A DNA stretch of 59,590 nt, taken from GCA-002708315 sp964460905 (GTDB taxonomy: Bacteria; Bacteroidota; Bacteroidia; Bacteroidales; F082). The notes under the pieces are model-generated. The model ran no database searches. It was not told where the DNA came from and saw only the letters and a list, made by a program, of their open reading frames with translations. A program made the translations under genes and the position numbers. Shown here piece by piece: positions 1-8,005 of this stretch; the stretch's first letter is position 1, and every line of letters begins with the position of its first letter. Where the stretch lies: the NCBI GenBank assembly GCA_964460905.1, contig CAYWRM010000024.1, positions 1 to 59,590 of the forward strand, in the 5' to 3' direction.

Positions 1-1244
1 AAGTTATCGTTGATTATTCATGGAACCATACCGGAGTTGAATTTTTCGCCTTTAAGGATGTACAAAAAAACCAGGAAAGTTCATCTTATATAAATTGGTA
101 TGATATCAAATCTTTTGATAACCCGGCAACTCCTGAAAACGAGTTTGAATATCACGCCTGGTTCGACATTAAAAGTCTTCCGGAAATACAAAAAGTAAAC
201 ATAACAACTAATAGAACTCCCGGACATCCATATGAAGGTGACATTAACCAAGGAGCAAAAAAGCACATTTTTGAAGTTACAAAACGATGGCTGGCACCTG
301 ATGGATATGTTTCAAAAGGAATTGATGGTTATCGCCTTGATGTTGCCGATCATATTGGGTTAGGCTTTTGGCGCGATTATAGAAAATTTGTTAAATCAGT
401 TAACCCAGAGGCATATTTAATTGGAGAGATATGGTGGGAAGCATGGCCCGACAGGTTAATGGATCCTGTACCTTACATGCAAGGTGATATTTTTGATGCT
501 GTAATGTATTACCACATTTATAAACCTGCCCGTTACTTTTTTGCGGATACAGACTTGAAACTTAATGCTGACCAACTTAAGGATAGCTTACAATTACTTT
601 GGGGTAAACTAGATAAACCAATGCAGTACTCAATGATGAATACAGCAGCAACCCACGACTCCCCTCGCCTGCTATCGTCATTTGAAAATAAAGGATTGTA
701 TAAAGTTTGGGCAAAACCAAATGATGACTCTACGTATATAACAGGGAAACCATCAGCTGAAACCTACAACAGAGTTAAGTTATACCTAATGCATCAATTT
801 ACAATTCCTGGTTCACCTCAAATATGGAATGGAGATGAAATGGGTATGTGGGGAGCTGATGACCCTGATTGCCGTAAACCACTTTGGTGGAGCGATATGA
901 CCTTTGCTGATGAATACAGAAACAACTTCCAAAAAGGAGAAAAAGTATATGACAAAGTTGGGTTCAATCAGGAACTTTTTGATTTTTATAAAAAGATAAT
1001 TGATATTCGTAAGGAAAACCCCGTGCTTTCTGAAGGAGATATAGAGTTTATGCTTGCTGAAGGAAATAAGCTAATGTACAAGAGATTTGATGATAAAGAT
1101 GAAATAATTGTAATATTCAATCTTGAAAACGAAGCTCAGGCATTTGATATTCCATGGAATAATTACAAAAACTTATTGAACAATTCAACTGTAGTTGGCA
1201 AGATTACTCTCGATCCAATGTCAGGAATGATACTTAAAAGATAA
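1..1244 (+). CDS. GH13 alpha-amylase / neopullulanase-like glucanase, 5' truncated
   Basis: The reading frame is open from base 3 and lacks its start; about 414 residues are present. It hydrolyses alpha-1,4 (possibly alpha-1,6) glucans. GH13 signatures are visible in order: DYSWNH (region I) near the window edge; GIDGYRLDV with the nucleophile Asp codon at 339-341; LIGEIWW with the acid/base Glu at 426-428; and THDSPR with the transition-state Asp at 657-659. The DDPDCRKPLWW stretch further on is typical of the cyclomaltodextrinase/neopullulanase branch. A short beta-sandwich tail ends the protein. It converges on the susE-like gene, and its position beside SusC/D genes supports a role in malto-oligosaccharide breakdown (SusA-like). 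The missing N-terminus prevents a call on signal peptide or location. Confidence 0.9.
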   Translation, partial: VIVDYSWNHTGVEFFAFKDVQKNQESSSYINWYDIKSFDNPATPENEFEYHAWFDIKSLPEIQKVNITTNRTPGHPYEGDINQGAKKHIFEVTKRWLAPDGYVSKGIDGYRLDVADHIGLGFWRDYRKFVKSVNPEAYLIGEIWWEAWPDRLMDPVPYMQGDIFDAVMYYHIYKPARYFFADTDLKLNADQLKDSLQLLWGKLDKPMQYSMMNTAATHDSPRLLSSFENKGLYKVWAKPNDDSTYITGKPSAETYNRVKLYLMHQFTIPGSPQIWNGDEMGMWGADDPDCRKPLWWSDMTFADEYRNNFQKGEKVYDKVGFNQELFDFYKKIIDIRKENPVLSEGDIEFMLAEGNKLMYKRFDDKDEIIVIFNLENEAQAFDIPWNNYKNLLNNSTVVGKITLDPMSGMILKR

Positions 1245-1258
1245 TAGGAAATTATACA

Positions 1259-1385
1259 CTAAACTCATCTTCGTTGCACTGTGCTAAACGAGAACGAGTT
1301 TAGCTTACTTTTCTTAAAGCTCATCCGGATTTGTAATCCAGATGCTTGATATAACTAGACAACGTCCGGATTGCAAATCCGGACG
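1259..1385. repeat. Cluster of three palindromic (REP-like) hairpins
   Basis: Three inverted repeats lie in the gap between converging genes. 1259-1303 has ends ctaaactc/gagtttag. 1322-1344 has stem catccggatt and imperfect partner aatccagatg. 1363-1385 is a perfect 10-bp stem (cgtccggatt/aatccggacg) with loop gca. The last shares the core attgcaaat and the ggac flank with a copy at 19601-19621. No protein is encoded here. Confidence 0.6.
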
Positions 1386-1444
1386 AGCAAAGGGTAGGAC
1401 TTTGCATACAATTATGCTGACCTTCCAAGCTGTTTGCTACAACA

Positions 1445-1479
1445 AAAAAACCGTGTCACCAAAGGAGACACGGTTTTTT
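1445..1479. terminator. Bidirectional intrinsic terminator
   Basis: Stem ccgtgtc (1451-1457) pairs with gacacgg (1467-1473). It is flanked by an A tract on the left and a T tract on the right, so it can end both the GH13 gene (+) and the sus operon (-). Confidence 0.85.
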
Positions 1480-1500
1480 AATAACTTAAAATTAAACCTA

Positions 1501-2634
1501 CTAATTCTTAGTAAATTCATAAGTAAATATTGGTAAACTCATATCCATTTTAAAGGTATAATTACCAGGTCCTTCAGGCATAGGTATATCAGTACCGCCC
1601 TTAACAAGTACAAAACTACCTGCATCAGCACCATAATTCAAATCCCAACCATCATTAGCACGGTATTTAAAACGAAGTTCACCTGTATCTTGGGATTCGG
1701 ATACATCAATTGTTACTTCAAGAACATTGTAAGGAGGTGCAATAGCTACCATATCAACATCTTCGCTCCAATCGCCACCTAATATGCCGGAACCAATAAC
1801 ACCCCAACTTTGTTCTTCATAAGTCCAGGTTAAGGCATTAGTATCAACAGTGAACCAATAACCACCAGGGCCAGGAAGTTCAAGGTTTCCAGCACCGGCA
1901 TCCGTATCTAAAGTACCTGTTGTAGCACCAGCACCAAAATTTGGACCATCCCAGTTTGGTTTTCCAGTAAACTTAAAGTTACCATCAAATGGGTCGACTT
2001 CAGGAAAATAAACAAATCCTTTAAAAACTCCAGCAGTATCAGTTTCCCAAATCTGGGCTGCATCAGCAGGCTCCCATCCTTGATATGCTCCAGGAACCCA
2101 TAACGAAGCTCCAGCAACTTCAGCAGCATAAGGAGTTACAGTAAAAGATGTTATTTCAGATAATGCATCAATAACACTAGAAACATCATTTGCATTTACA
2201 TTTGCTTTAATCTGAAAACCTGCAGTAATCATTGTGTCTGACGGAAAATCAGCACCTATTTCCTTAAGAATTACAGTATTTAATTCTTTATATGTAAATG
2301 ATTTAGTAAGCTCTGATTGAGTTAATATCTCAATCGGGTCACCCCAGGCAGAACCACCAATAAGATCTGTTGCCATAAATAGCTGGATTGTATATAGAGG
2401 TTCTGGTAAATTAGCTAGATTATAAACAACTTCTGTCCATTCTAAAGTTGTCAATAATACATCTGCAGAATCTTTCACCAATACAAAATGTGTATCGGGA
2501 GCAGGAGAGCTTACCCATGTGGGAAGTATTGTAGCATTTGTATCCAGCACAGGCTCTTTCTCATCTTTCTTACATCCAGCAAATACAACTGCTAGAACAA
2601 GAAAGAACATTAATATATTTAGATTTTTTTTCAT
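1501..2634 (-). CDS. susE: SusE/SusF-like surface glycan-binding lipoprotein
   Basis: A 377-residue outer-membrane lipoprotein expected to bind starch at the cell surface. The N-terminus is a lipoprotein signal with the acceptor Cys at residue 21 (VFAGC), followed by charged residues (KKDEKEP) of the kind that direct surface display in Bacteroidota. An N-terminal Ig-like SusE domain is followed by two beta-rich repeats, one starting WVPGAYQGWEP near 180 and the second near 280, matching the starch-binding domains of SusE/SusF. It is the last gene of a susC-susD-susE-type operon, 19 bases after susD, and ends at the shared terminator. Whether it is closer to SusE or SusF cannot be decided by eye. 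Confidence 0.85.
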   Translation of the reverse strand: MKKNLNILMFFLVLAVVFAGCKKDEKEPVLDTNATILPTWVSSPAPDTHFVLVKDSADVLLTTLEWTEVVYNLANLPEPLYTIQLFMATDLIGGSAWGDPIEILTQSELTKSFTYKELNTVILKEIGADFPSDTMITAGFQIKANVNANDVSSVIDALSEITSFTVTPYAAEVAGASLWVPGAYQGWEPADAAQIWETDTAGVFKGFVYFPEVDPFDGNFKFTGKPNWDGPNFGAGATTGTLDTDAGAGNLELPGPGGYWFTVDTNALTWTYEEQSWGVIGSGILGGDWSEDVDMVAIAPPYNVLEVTIDVSESQDTGELRFKYRANDGWDLNYGADAGSFVLVKGGTDIPMPEGPGNYTFKMDMSLPIFTYEFTKN

Positions 2635-2653
2635 ATCAGTTCCTATTTAAAAA

Positions 2654-4264
2654 TTAATAATCTTTGTTTTGATCAACATTAGGATTCGATTGTACTTCAG
2701 AGGCAGGTATTGGGTAAACATTATATTTTGAATCTGTTGATTGACCTTGTTTAACATTACCTTTCCATTGCCATACATATGATGACTGGCTGAATCTACC
2801 AAAACGAATTAAATCAGTCCGTCTGTGACATTCCCATCCAAGTTCACGAGCACGCTCATCTAAAATAAAATCTAAATTATAATCCGTTATAACCGGAACA
2901 TTCGCACGCTCACGTATTCTATTTAAGTAGATAATAGGATCTCCCTGTGTTTCACCAGTACCACCTCTTTTAATAGCTTCAGCATACATCAAATAAACAT
3001 CCGCTAAACGGAACATTGGGAAGTCAGTGTCGCAAAAATTGCCGTCAGAACCATTTATTGTATCTCCATTAATTATTGAATGATTTACAAATTTTGGATA
3101 TGCATAACCATCAGCAAAAACATTAATATCCTCAATTGACATATTTTGACCATCTGTAAAAAATGTAGCACGTATATCTGTATCCTCAAATTTACCAACA
3201 AACTCAGGAGTAACACGTGTACCACCCCAGCCACCATTGTCGCCAGGTATACCATAATCTACTTTATCCATATTTCCACCAACAGAGGCATTAATAATGA
3301 ATGTTGTACCACCATTTGTTTGCTCGTGAATACCATCAAAACGAATTGGGAAAATAATTTCCTGCATTGTAGAACCATCCTGATCGTTATTTGCCCAGAA
3401 TAATTGCTGCCATGTTGGAGCTAATGCATAAGTTGAAGCAATAATTTTGTTTGCATAAGTAATACATTCAGTATATTTAGCTTGATCTGTACCTAGGTAA
3501 ACTTCAGCATTTAAATATAGCTTTGTAAGCAAGGTCCATGCAGCAGCTTGATCGGCACGACCATATTCACCTGAATTTGCCCATGCACGAGGCTCAGCCA
3601 TATTTGTTTCAATATCCTTCAATTCTGATTCAATATAAGTAAACATATCTCCTATAGGAATTCTTACCGGATAAAAATCAGGATCACCAATTGGATCATC
3701 CTCAGTAACTAGTATAGTCCCTCCAAATAAATCAAGTCCATGCCAGTATGATAATGCCCTTAGGAAACGTGCTTCCAAACGATATTGGGCAATTTTTGCT
3801 TTCAACTCATCGTTTACACCACGATCGTTAAGTTTGGCATCACTTGTTTGACGTAAATACTCATTCACCAAAGTAACCTGGTAAATAACTCTTGCATACA
3901 TTGCAGAAATAAAAACATCACTACTTCCCCATTGTTGATAGTGAAAATCTTTAATTGTCTGGTCTTCCCATGCAATAACAGCTTCATCAGTTGATAGTTC
4001 CTGATGATACCAGTATTGACGTAAATAAGGGCTAAAACCTCCATCTATACCAGCAATATCACCTTGTCCATCACCTTCATTACCACCAAAAGCATATCCA
4101 CCATATATTTTAGCTAAGAATTGAATATATGCCTCAGGGTCTTCAAAAACAATCTCTGATGTATTTTCATCAGGATCGATTGGCTTAGTATCCAGGTCTT
4201 TTATGCATGCATTAAATGTGCTACCCAGAATAACTAATGCGATTATATATATTATTTTTTTCAT
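2654..4264 (-). CDS. susD: SusD/RagB-family nutrient-binding lipoprotein
   Basis: A 536-residue lipoprotein that forms the lid of the SusC channel and binds the glycan before import. Signal peptide with lipobox Cys at residue 20 (TFNAC). The SusD/RagB fold is indicated by the N-terminal KPIDPDEN region, the ARFLRALSYWHGLDLFGG helix-turn, the mid-protein LFWANNDQDGS segment, and the conserved C-terminal block with LADVYLMYAEA, YLNRIRERA and the closing YPIPASEVQSNPN. Length is normal for the family. It sits 18 bases after susC and 19 before susE, so it is cotranscribed. The glycan (starch/maltodextrin) is inferred from the flanking GH13 enzymes. Confidence 0.95.
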   Translation of the reverse strand: MKKIIYIIALVILGSTFNACIKDLDTKPIDPDENTSEIVFEDPEAYIQFLAKIYGGYAFGGNEGDGQGDIAGIDGGFSPYLRQYWYHQELSTDEAVIAWEDQTIKDFHYQQWGSSDVFISAMYARVIYQVTLVNEYLRQTSDAKLNDRGVNDELKAKIAQYRLEARFLRALSYWHGLDLFGGTILVTEDDPIGDPDFYPVRIPIGDMFTYIESELKDIETNMAEPRAWANSGEYGRADQAAAWTLLTKLYLNAEVYLGTDQAKYTECITYANKIIASTYALAPTWQQLFWANNDQDGSTMQEIIFPIRFDGIHEQTNGGTTFIINASVGGNMDKVDYGIPGDNGGWGGTRVTPEFVGKFEDTDIRATFFTDGQNMSIEDINVFADGYAYPKFVNHSIINGDTINGSDGNFCDTDFPMFRLADVYLMYAEAIKRGGTGETQGDPIIYLNRIRERANVPVITDYNLDFILDERARELGWECHRRTDLIRFGRFSQSSYVWQWKGNVKQGQSTDSKYNVYPIPASEVQSNPNVDQNKDY

Positions 4265-4282
4265 GTGCTTAATTATTTAAGA

Positions 4283-7200
4283 TTAAAACTGAATATTTAC
4301 ACCAAACACCCACACACGTGAACGCGGATACAGGTTATTATCAATACCTCCAAATACTTCAGGATCCAGTCCTTCGTAATTTGTAATAATAAATGCATTA
4401 TTACAAGTTGCTGATAAACGGATATTTAAAGAATTTTTAAGCAAATTCTCGAATGTATAACTCAGTGTAATATCATCCATCCGGAAGAAAGAAGCTTCCT
4501 GTACAAAATAATCTGAAAAATACTGAGGTATATAAAAATTAATATCTGTAGTAGAAGTCAATACATTACCTGCATATGGTCCTTCATCACGATACAGTCG
4601 GTCATAAGTTGCAAGTTCTGATTGTGCATTATTGTAAACATAGTTTCCAAAATTTGCACGTCCTGAAAAGTAAAATGCCCATTCCTTATAATTAAATGTA
4701 TTTGTTATACCGAAAAACAGAGGAGCATTTGGATTTTCATGTACGTATTTATCACTACTATTTATAATTCCATCCTCATTACGGTCAACGTACAGTCCCT
4801 GAATTGCAGCACCTGTTTCGTCATAAACCTGTTCGTATACAAAAAATGAACTTGCAGATTCACCAACTGCATGAACCTGAATTTCATTACCTACACCACC
4901 TGAAATACCACCTGTTGGAAGGCTTGCTCCCTGATACAATTTTGTAATTTCATTCTTATTATAAGTAGCATTTAAACCAAGTTCCCAGTACATATCTTCA
5001 TTTGAGATAATTCTTCCGTTAATTGCAAATTCAACACCTTTATTCACCAAGTCACCAATATTTTGATCAATTTTATTGGTAAAGTTTGTACCTGCAGCTA
5101 CAGGAGCATAAGTTAATAAATCTGTTGTTAAACGATAATAATACTCAAAAGAACCATAAATTCTGTCGTTTATGAAACCATAATCGATACCAATATTTTG
5201 GGTTGTAGTAGTTTCCCATTTCAAATTAGGATTATATCCTTCTGGACGTAATACATTATAGTAGGTATTTCCAAATGGATACATTGAATATTGATTACCA
5301 TATGAATATCGACCCTGATATCCATAATAACCACCAATATCTTGTTGACCTGTTTTTCCCCAACCTAAACGAAGTTTCAATTGTGAAACAACTTTGGAGT
5401 CACGTAAGAAACCTTCTTCATTAATTTTCCAAGCAAGACCTACGGCGGGGAAAAGTCCCCAACGATTATCTTCTGAGAAACGTGATGATCCATCCTGTCT
5501 CACAGTTGCAGTTAATAAATAACGATCCTTGAAGCTATAATTTAAACGACCGAAGAATGAGATTAAGTATAATTCTCCTCTGTCAACACCCGTATCATTA
5601 TCTAATGATTGACCCGTGGAATCTCCACTATCATCAAAAATAATCGGAATATTATTATTGTCCCACGTATTTTCATACCAGAAATGTTGCCACGAATAAC
5701 CTGCCATTACATCAAATACACTTGAAATGGAAGCTACTTCCTTTTTGTAATTCAAATAAAAGTCAAGCAAATCATTCTTGTTGTTACTATTATAAGAATT
5801 ATCTTCTCCACCACCTCTAACATTATCGTATGACCAAGCAGCTGTATTTGGAACATAAACAGTACCATCATTTTTTGTATGATCCAATCCAAGATTTAAA
5901 TTAGCATGAAGATCGGGAAGAAAATGAAGTTTATAATCAACCTGGAAATTACCATAAATACGGTTAGCATTAGATTTATCTGTTCTTTGTTCAAGCATAG
6001 AAACCGGATTATTAGTAGCCATGGAATTTAATGTTCCACCATTTCCTAGCCAAGCAAAATAACCATCCCATGAACCATCTTTACTGTTAACAGGTTTAGT
6101 AGGATCCATTTGAACAGCAGCTCCAATAGCACTTTTATTTGCAAAACGGTTTTTAATAAATGTTCCGTTCGCATTAATATTAAATTTCAGATGGTCGTCC
6201 AAGAAAGTAGGATTTAAAGCGACACTTACTGTTGTGCGTTGAAACTCTGAAGTTTTAAGTGTACCATCCTGATCAGTGTAACCCAAGGATAATCTATAAG
6301 GCATCCATTTTAAAGCACCTGTTGCACTTAGTGCATGATCCATTGCTAAAGCACTCTGATAAATCTGATCCTGCCAATCAGTATTATATATTGAATGAGC
6401 ATTAGATGAATCCGCACTATTGGGAGATACTTGATGACCATCTGCATCATACCAAACTCCCAACATTTGTGTATAATCAGGATTTTTTTGAGTAAAAAGT
6501 GATACAAATTCATTTGATGAAAGAACACCAAGAGGTTTTGGTTTTTCATAGAAAGATATTTTTCCATTATACTCCAGTTTAAATGGTGTACCTGCCATCC
6601 CTTTTTTAGTGGTAATAAGAATAACACCATTAGATGCACGAGAACCATAAATTGCGGTAGCTGATGCATCTTTCAAGACTGTAAAACTTTCTATGTCAGC
6701 AGGGTTGAGAGCATTCAATGCACTACGTGACCCTGAACCACCTTCACCAGAAGTTACTACTCCATCAATTACAATTAATGGATCGTTATTTGCATTTAAC
6801 GATGAACCACCTCTTATTCTAATTGTAGCAGCTTCACCTGGAGCACCACTATTGGTTGTAATTTGAACACCGGCAATTTTACCAGATATCAATCCTATAG
6901 GGTTTGTAATTGCTCCTTTATTAAAATCTTCTTCAGAAACAACAGACACAGAGCCTGTAGCATCTTTTTTCTTTACACTACCATAACCAATAATCACAAC
7001 ACCCTCAAGTGATTGCGATGATGACTCTAGTACTATATCAAGTGTTATGTTAGGTTGAACGATGCGTTCTTGAGTCGCATATCCAACATAGGAAAAAATC
7101 AACACCTGATTTGGAGTTACTTCTAATGAGTATTTACCGTCAATATCGGTAACTGTACCCGTGGTAGTACCCTTTACAACAATAGTAGCTCCGGGAAGAG

Positions 7201-7324
7201 TACTCCCGTCGAGTGCGTCAGTTACAACACCAGTAACTACGCCACTCTGTGCATAAACTGTTAAAGCACTACCCAGTAAAACTACCGCAAATAGCAGCAA
7301 TTTTGAAAATAATTGTTTTACCAT
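4283..7324 (-). CDS. susC: SusC/RagA-family TonB-dependent outer-membrane transporter
   Basis: A 1013-residue outer-membrane channel that imports oligosaccharides using TonB energy. In order: signal peptide (residues 1-26, ending VYAQ); a carboxypeptidase-regulatory-like domain with the GVVTDALDGSTLPGATIVVKG repeat (about 28-110, given here only in part by its key GATIVVKG); plug domain with GYGSVKKKDATGSV near 113 and the NNDPLIVIDGV segment; then a 22-strand-type barrel ending in an aromatic-rich strand (VNIQF). It is the first gene of a three-gene operon with SusD- and SusE-like partners. The long upstream gap carries a possible TAnnTTTG promoter and a LacI-type palindrome. Confidence 0.95.
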   Translation of the reverse strand: MVKQLFSKLLLFAVVLLGSALTVYAQSGVVTGVVTDALDGSTLPGATIVVKGTTTGTVTDIDGKYSLEVTPNQVLIFSYVGYATQERIVQPNITLDIVLESSSQSLEGVVIIGYGSVKKKDATGSVSVVSEEDFNKGAITNPIGLISGKIAGVQITTNSGAPGEAATIRIRGGSSLNANNDPLIVIDGVVTSGEGGSGSRSALNALNPADIESFTVLKDASATAIYGSRASNGVILITTKKGMAGTPFKLEYNGKISFYEKPKPLGVLSSNEFVSLFTQKNPDYTQMLGVWYDADGHQVSPNSADSSNAHSIYNTDWQDQIYQSALAMDHALSATGALKWMPYRLSLGYTDQDGTLKTSEFQRTTVSVALNPTFLDDHLKFNINANGTFIKNRFANKSAIGAAVQMDPTKPVNSKDGSWDGYFAWLGNGGTLNSMATNNPVSMLEQRTDKSNANRIYGNFQVDYKLHFLPDLHANLNLGLDHTKNDGTVYVPNTAAWSYDNVRGGGEDNSYNSNNKNDLLDFYLNYKKEVASISSVFDVMAGYSWQHFWYENTWDNNNIPIIFDDSGDSTGQSLDNDTGVDRGELYLISFFGRLNYSFKDRYLLTATVRQDGSSRFSEDNRWGLFPAVGLAWKINEEGFLRDSKVVSQLKLRLGWGKTGQQDIGGYYGYQGRYSYGNQYSMYPFGNTYYNVLRPEGYNPNLKWETTTTQNIGIDYGFINDRIYGSFEYYYRLTTDLLTYAPVAAGTNFTNKIDQNIGDLVNKGVEFAINGRIISNEDMYWELGLNATYNKNEITKLYQGASLPTGGISGGVGNEIQVHAVGESASSFFVYEQVYDETGAAIQGLYVDRNEDGIINSSDKYVHENPNAPLFFGITNTFNYKEWAFYFSGRANFGNYVYNNAQSELATYDRLYRDEGPYAGNVLTSTTDINFYIPQYFSDYFVQEASFFRMDDITLSYTFENLLKNSLNIRLSATCNNAFIITNYEGLDPEVFGGIDNNLYPRSRVWVFGVNIQF

Positions 7325-7387
7325 GATATTTAATTTAGTTATTGTGAATTTTGATTTCTTTATTTCATACAGTATTGAAAATCAAAC

Positions 7388-7395
7388 CAAAATTA
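7388..7395 (-). promoter_or_regulatory. Possible -7 box for the sus operon
   Basis: The minus strand reads TAATTTTG, a full match to the Bacteroidota TAnnTTTG consensus, which would give a leader of roughly 55-60 nt to susC. No good -33 TTG is seen at the usual spacing. Confidence 0.35.
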
Positions 7396-7635
7396 AGTAA
7401 TATTTAGGAAAAAATTAAAATAGTGTTAACAAATATTAATTTTATATAAAGTTTTTTAAATTTTATTAAATTGCAAAACCTACGATAAATGTTGATTCAC
7501 ACATATTATAAAAACATAAAACTTGCAATTAGCATTAATTTTCTACATTACAAGTCTGTAATTCTGTGTTTTACAACTTTTGAAAAAAAATAGAGCCATA
7601 GAAATGAAATAACCAAATTAGAAATTGAGCAAAAT

Positions 7636-7651
7636 TTGCAAACGATTGCAA
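7636..7651. promoter_or_regulatory. LacI-family-type operator palindrome
   Basis: ttgcaaacgattgcaa is a near-perfect palindrome (one mismatched pair) around a central CG, the usual form of LacI-family operators. It lies between the divergent susC operon and amylase gene, where a maltose/starch repressor would act. No LacI-type gene is in the window. Confidence 0.4.
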
Positions 7652-7973
7652 TCAAATCAAAATGCTACCTTTATGTTGCTAGTAGAGAAACAATATCCTT
7701 TCAAGTTGACTTGCATCAGAAAAGATGGAAACAAAATATGGCCATATAAATTTTACTGGTTGTGATATCTTTGTTCAACCTTCAAAACGCTGTATCTATA
7801 TTTACTTTTACAGGTTAGAAAAAACTTTTAATATTAAATAATCCATATTTTGAAAAGTAAATATGAAACATCGCACACGATTGCATTAAGTCACCACTTT
7901 ACATCTGATACCTTATCTTATTGACTTTATGGTATTTTAACTAAACATGAGCTAGTATTGCAACTATTTCAGG

Positions 7974-7981
7974 TACTTTTG
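7974..7981 (+). promoter_or_regulatory. Possible -7 box for the amylase gene
   Basis: TACTTTTG fully matches TAnnTTTG and lies 25 bases before the ATG at 8006. The -33 element is weak. Confidence 0.4.
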
Positions 7982-8005
7982 TATCTTATAAATAAAGAAT
8001 AAAAA

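Larger units (their letters stand above)
7325..8005. other. 681-bp divergent regulatory region between susC and the amylase gene
   Basis: No coding frame of note is seen. The region is AT-rich and holds a LacI-type palindrome (7636-7651), a -7 box reading toward susC (7388-7395) and one reading toward the amylase (7974-7981). A weaker, half-matching relative of the palindrome lies near 7872-7888. The remainder is unexplained. Confidence 0.5.

Noticed and set aside
1342..1536. 64-residue open frame between GH13 and susE
   Set aside because: It spans palindromic repeats and the terminator, and has no protein-like composition.
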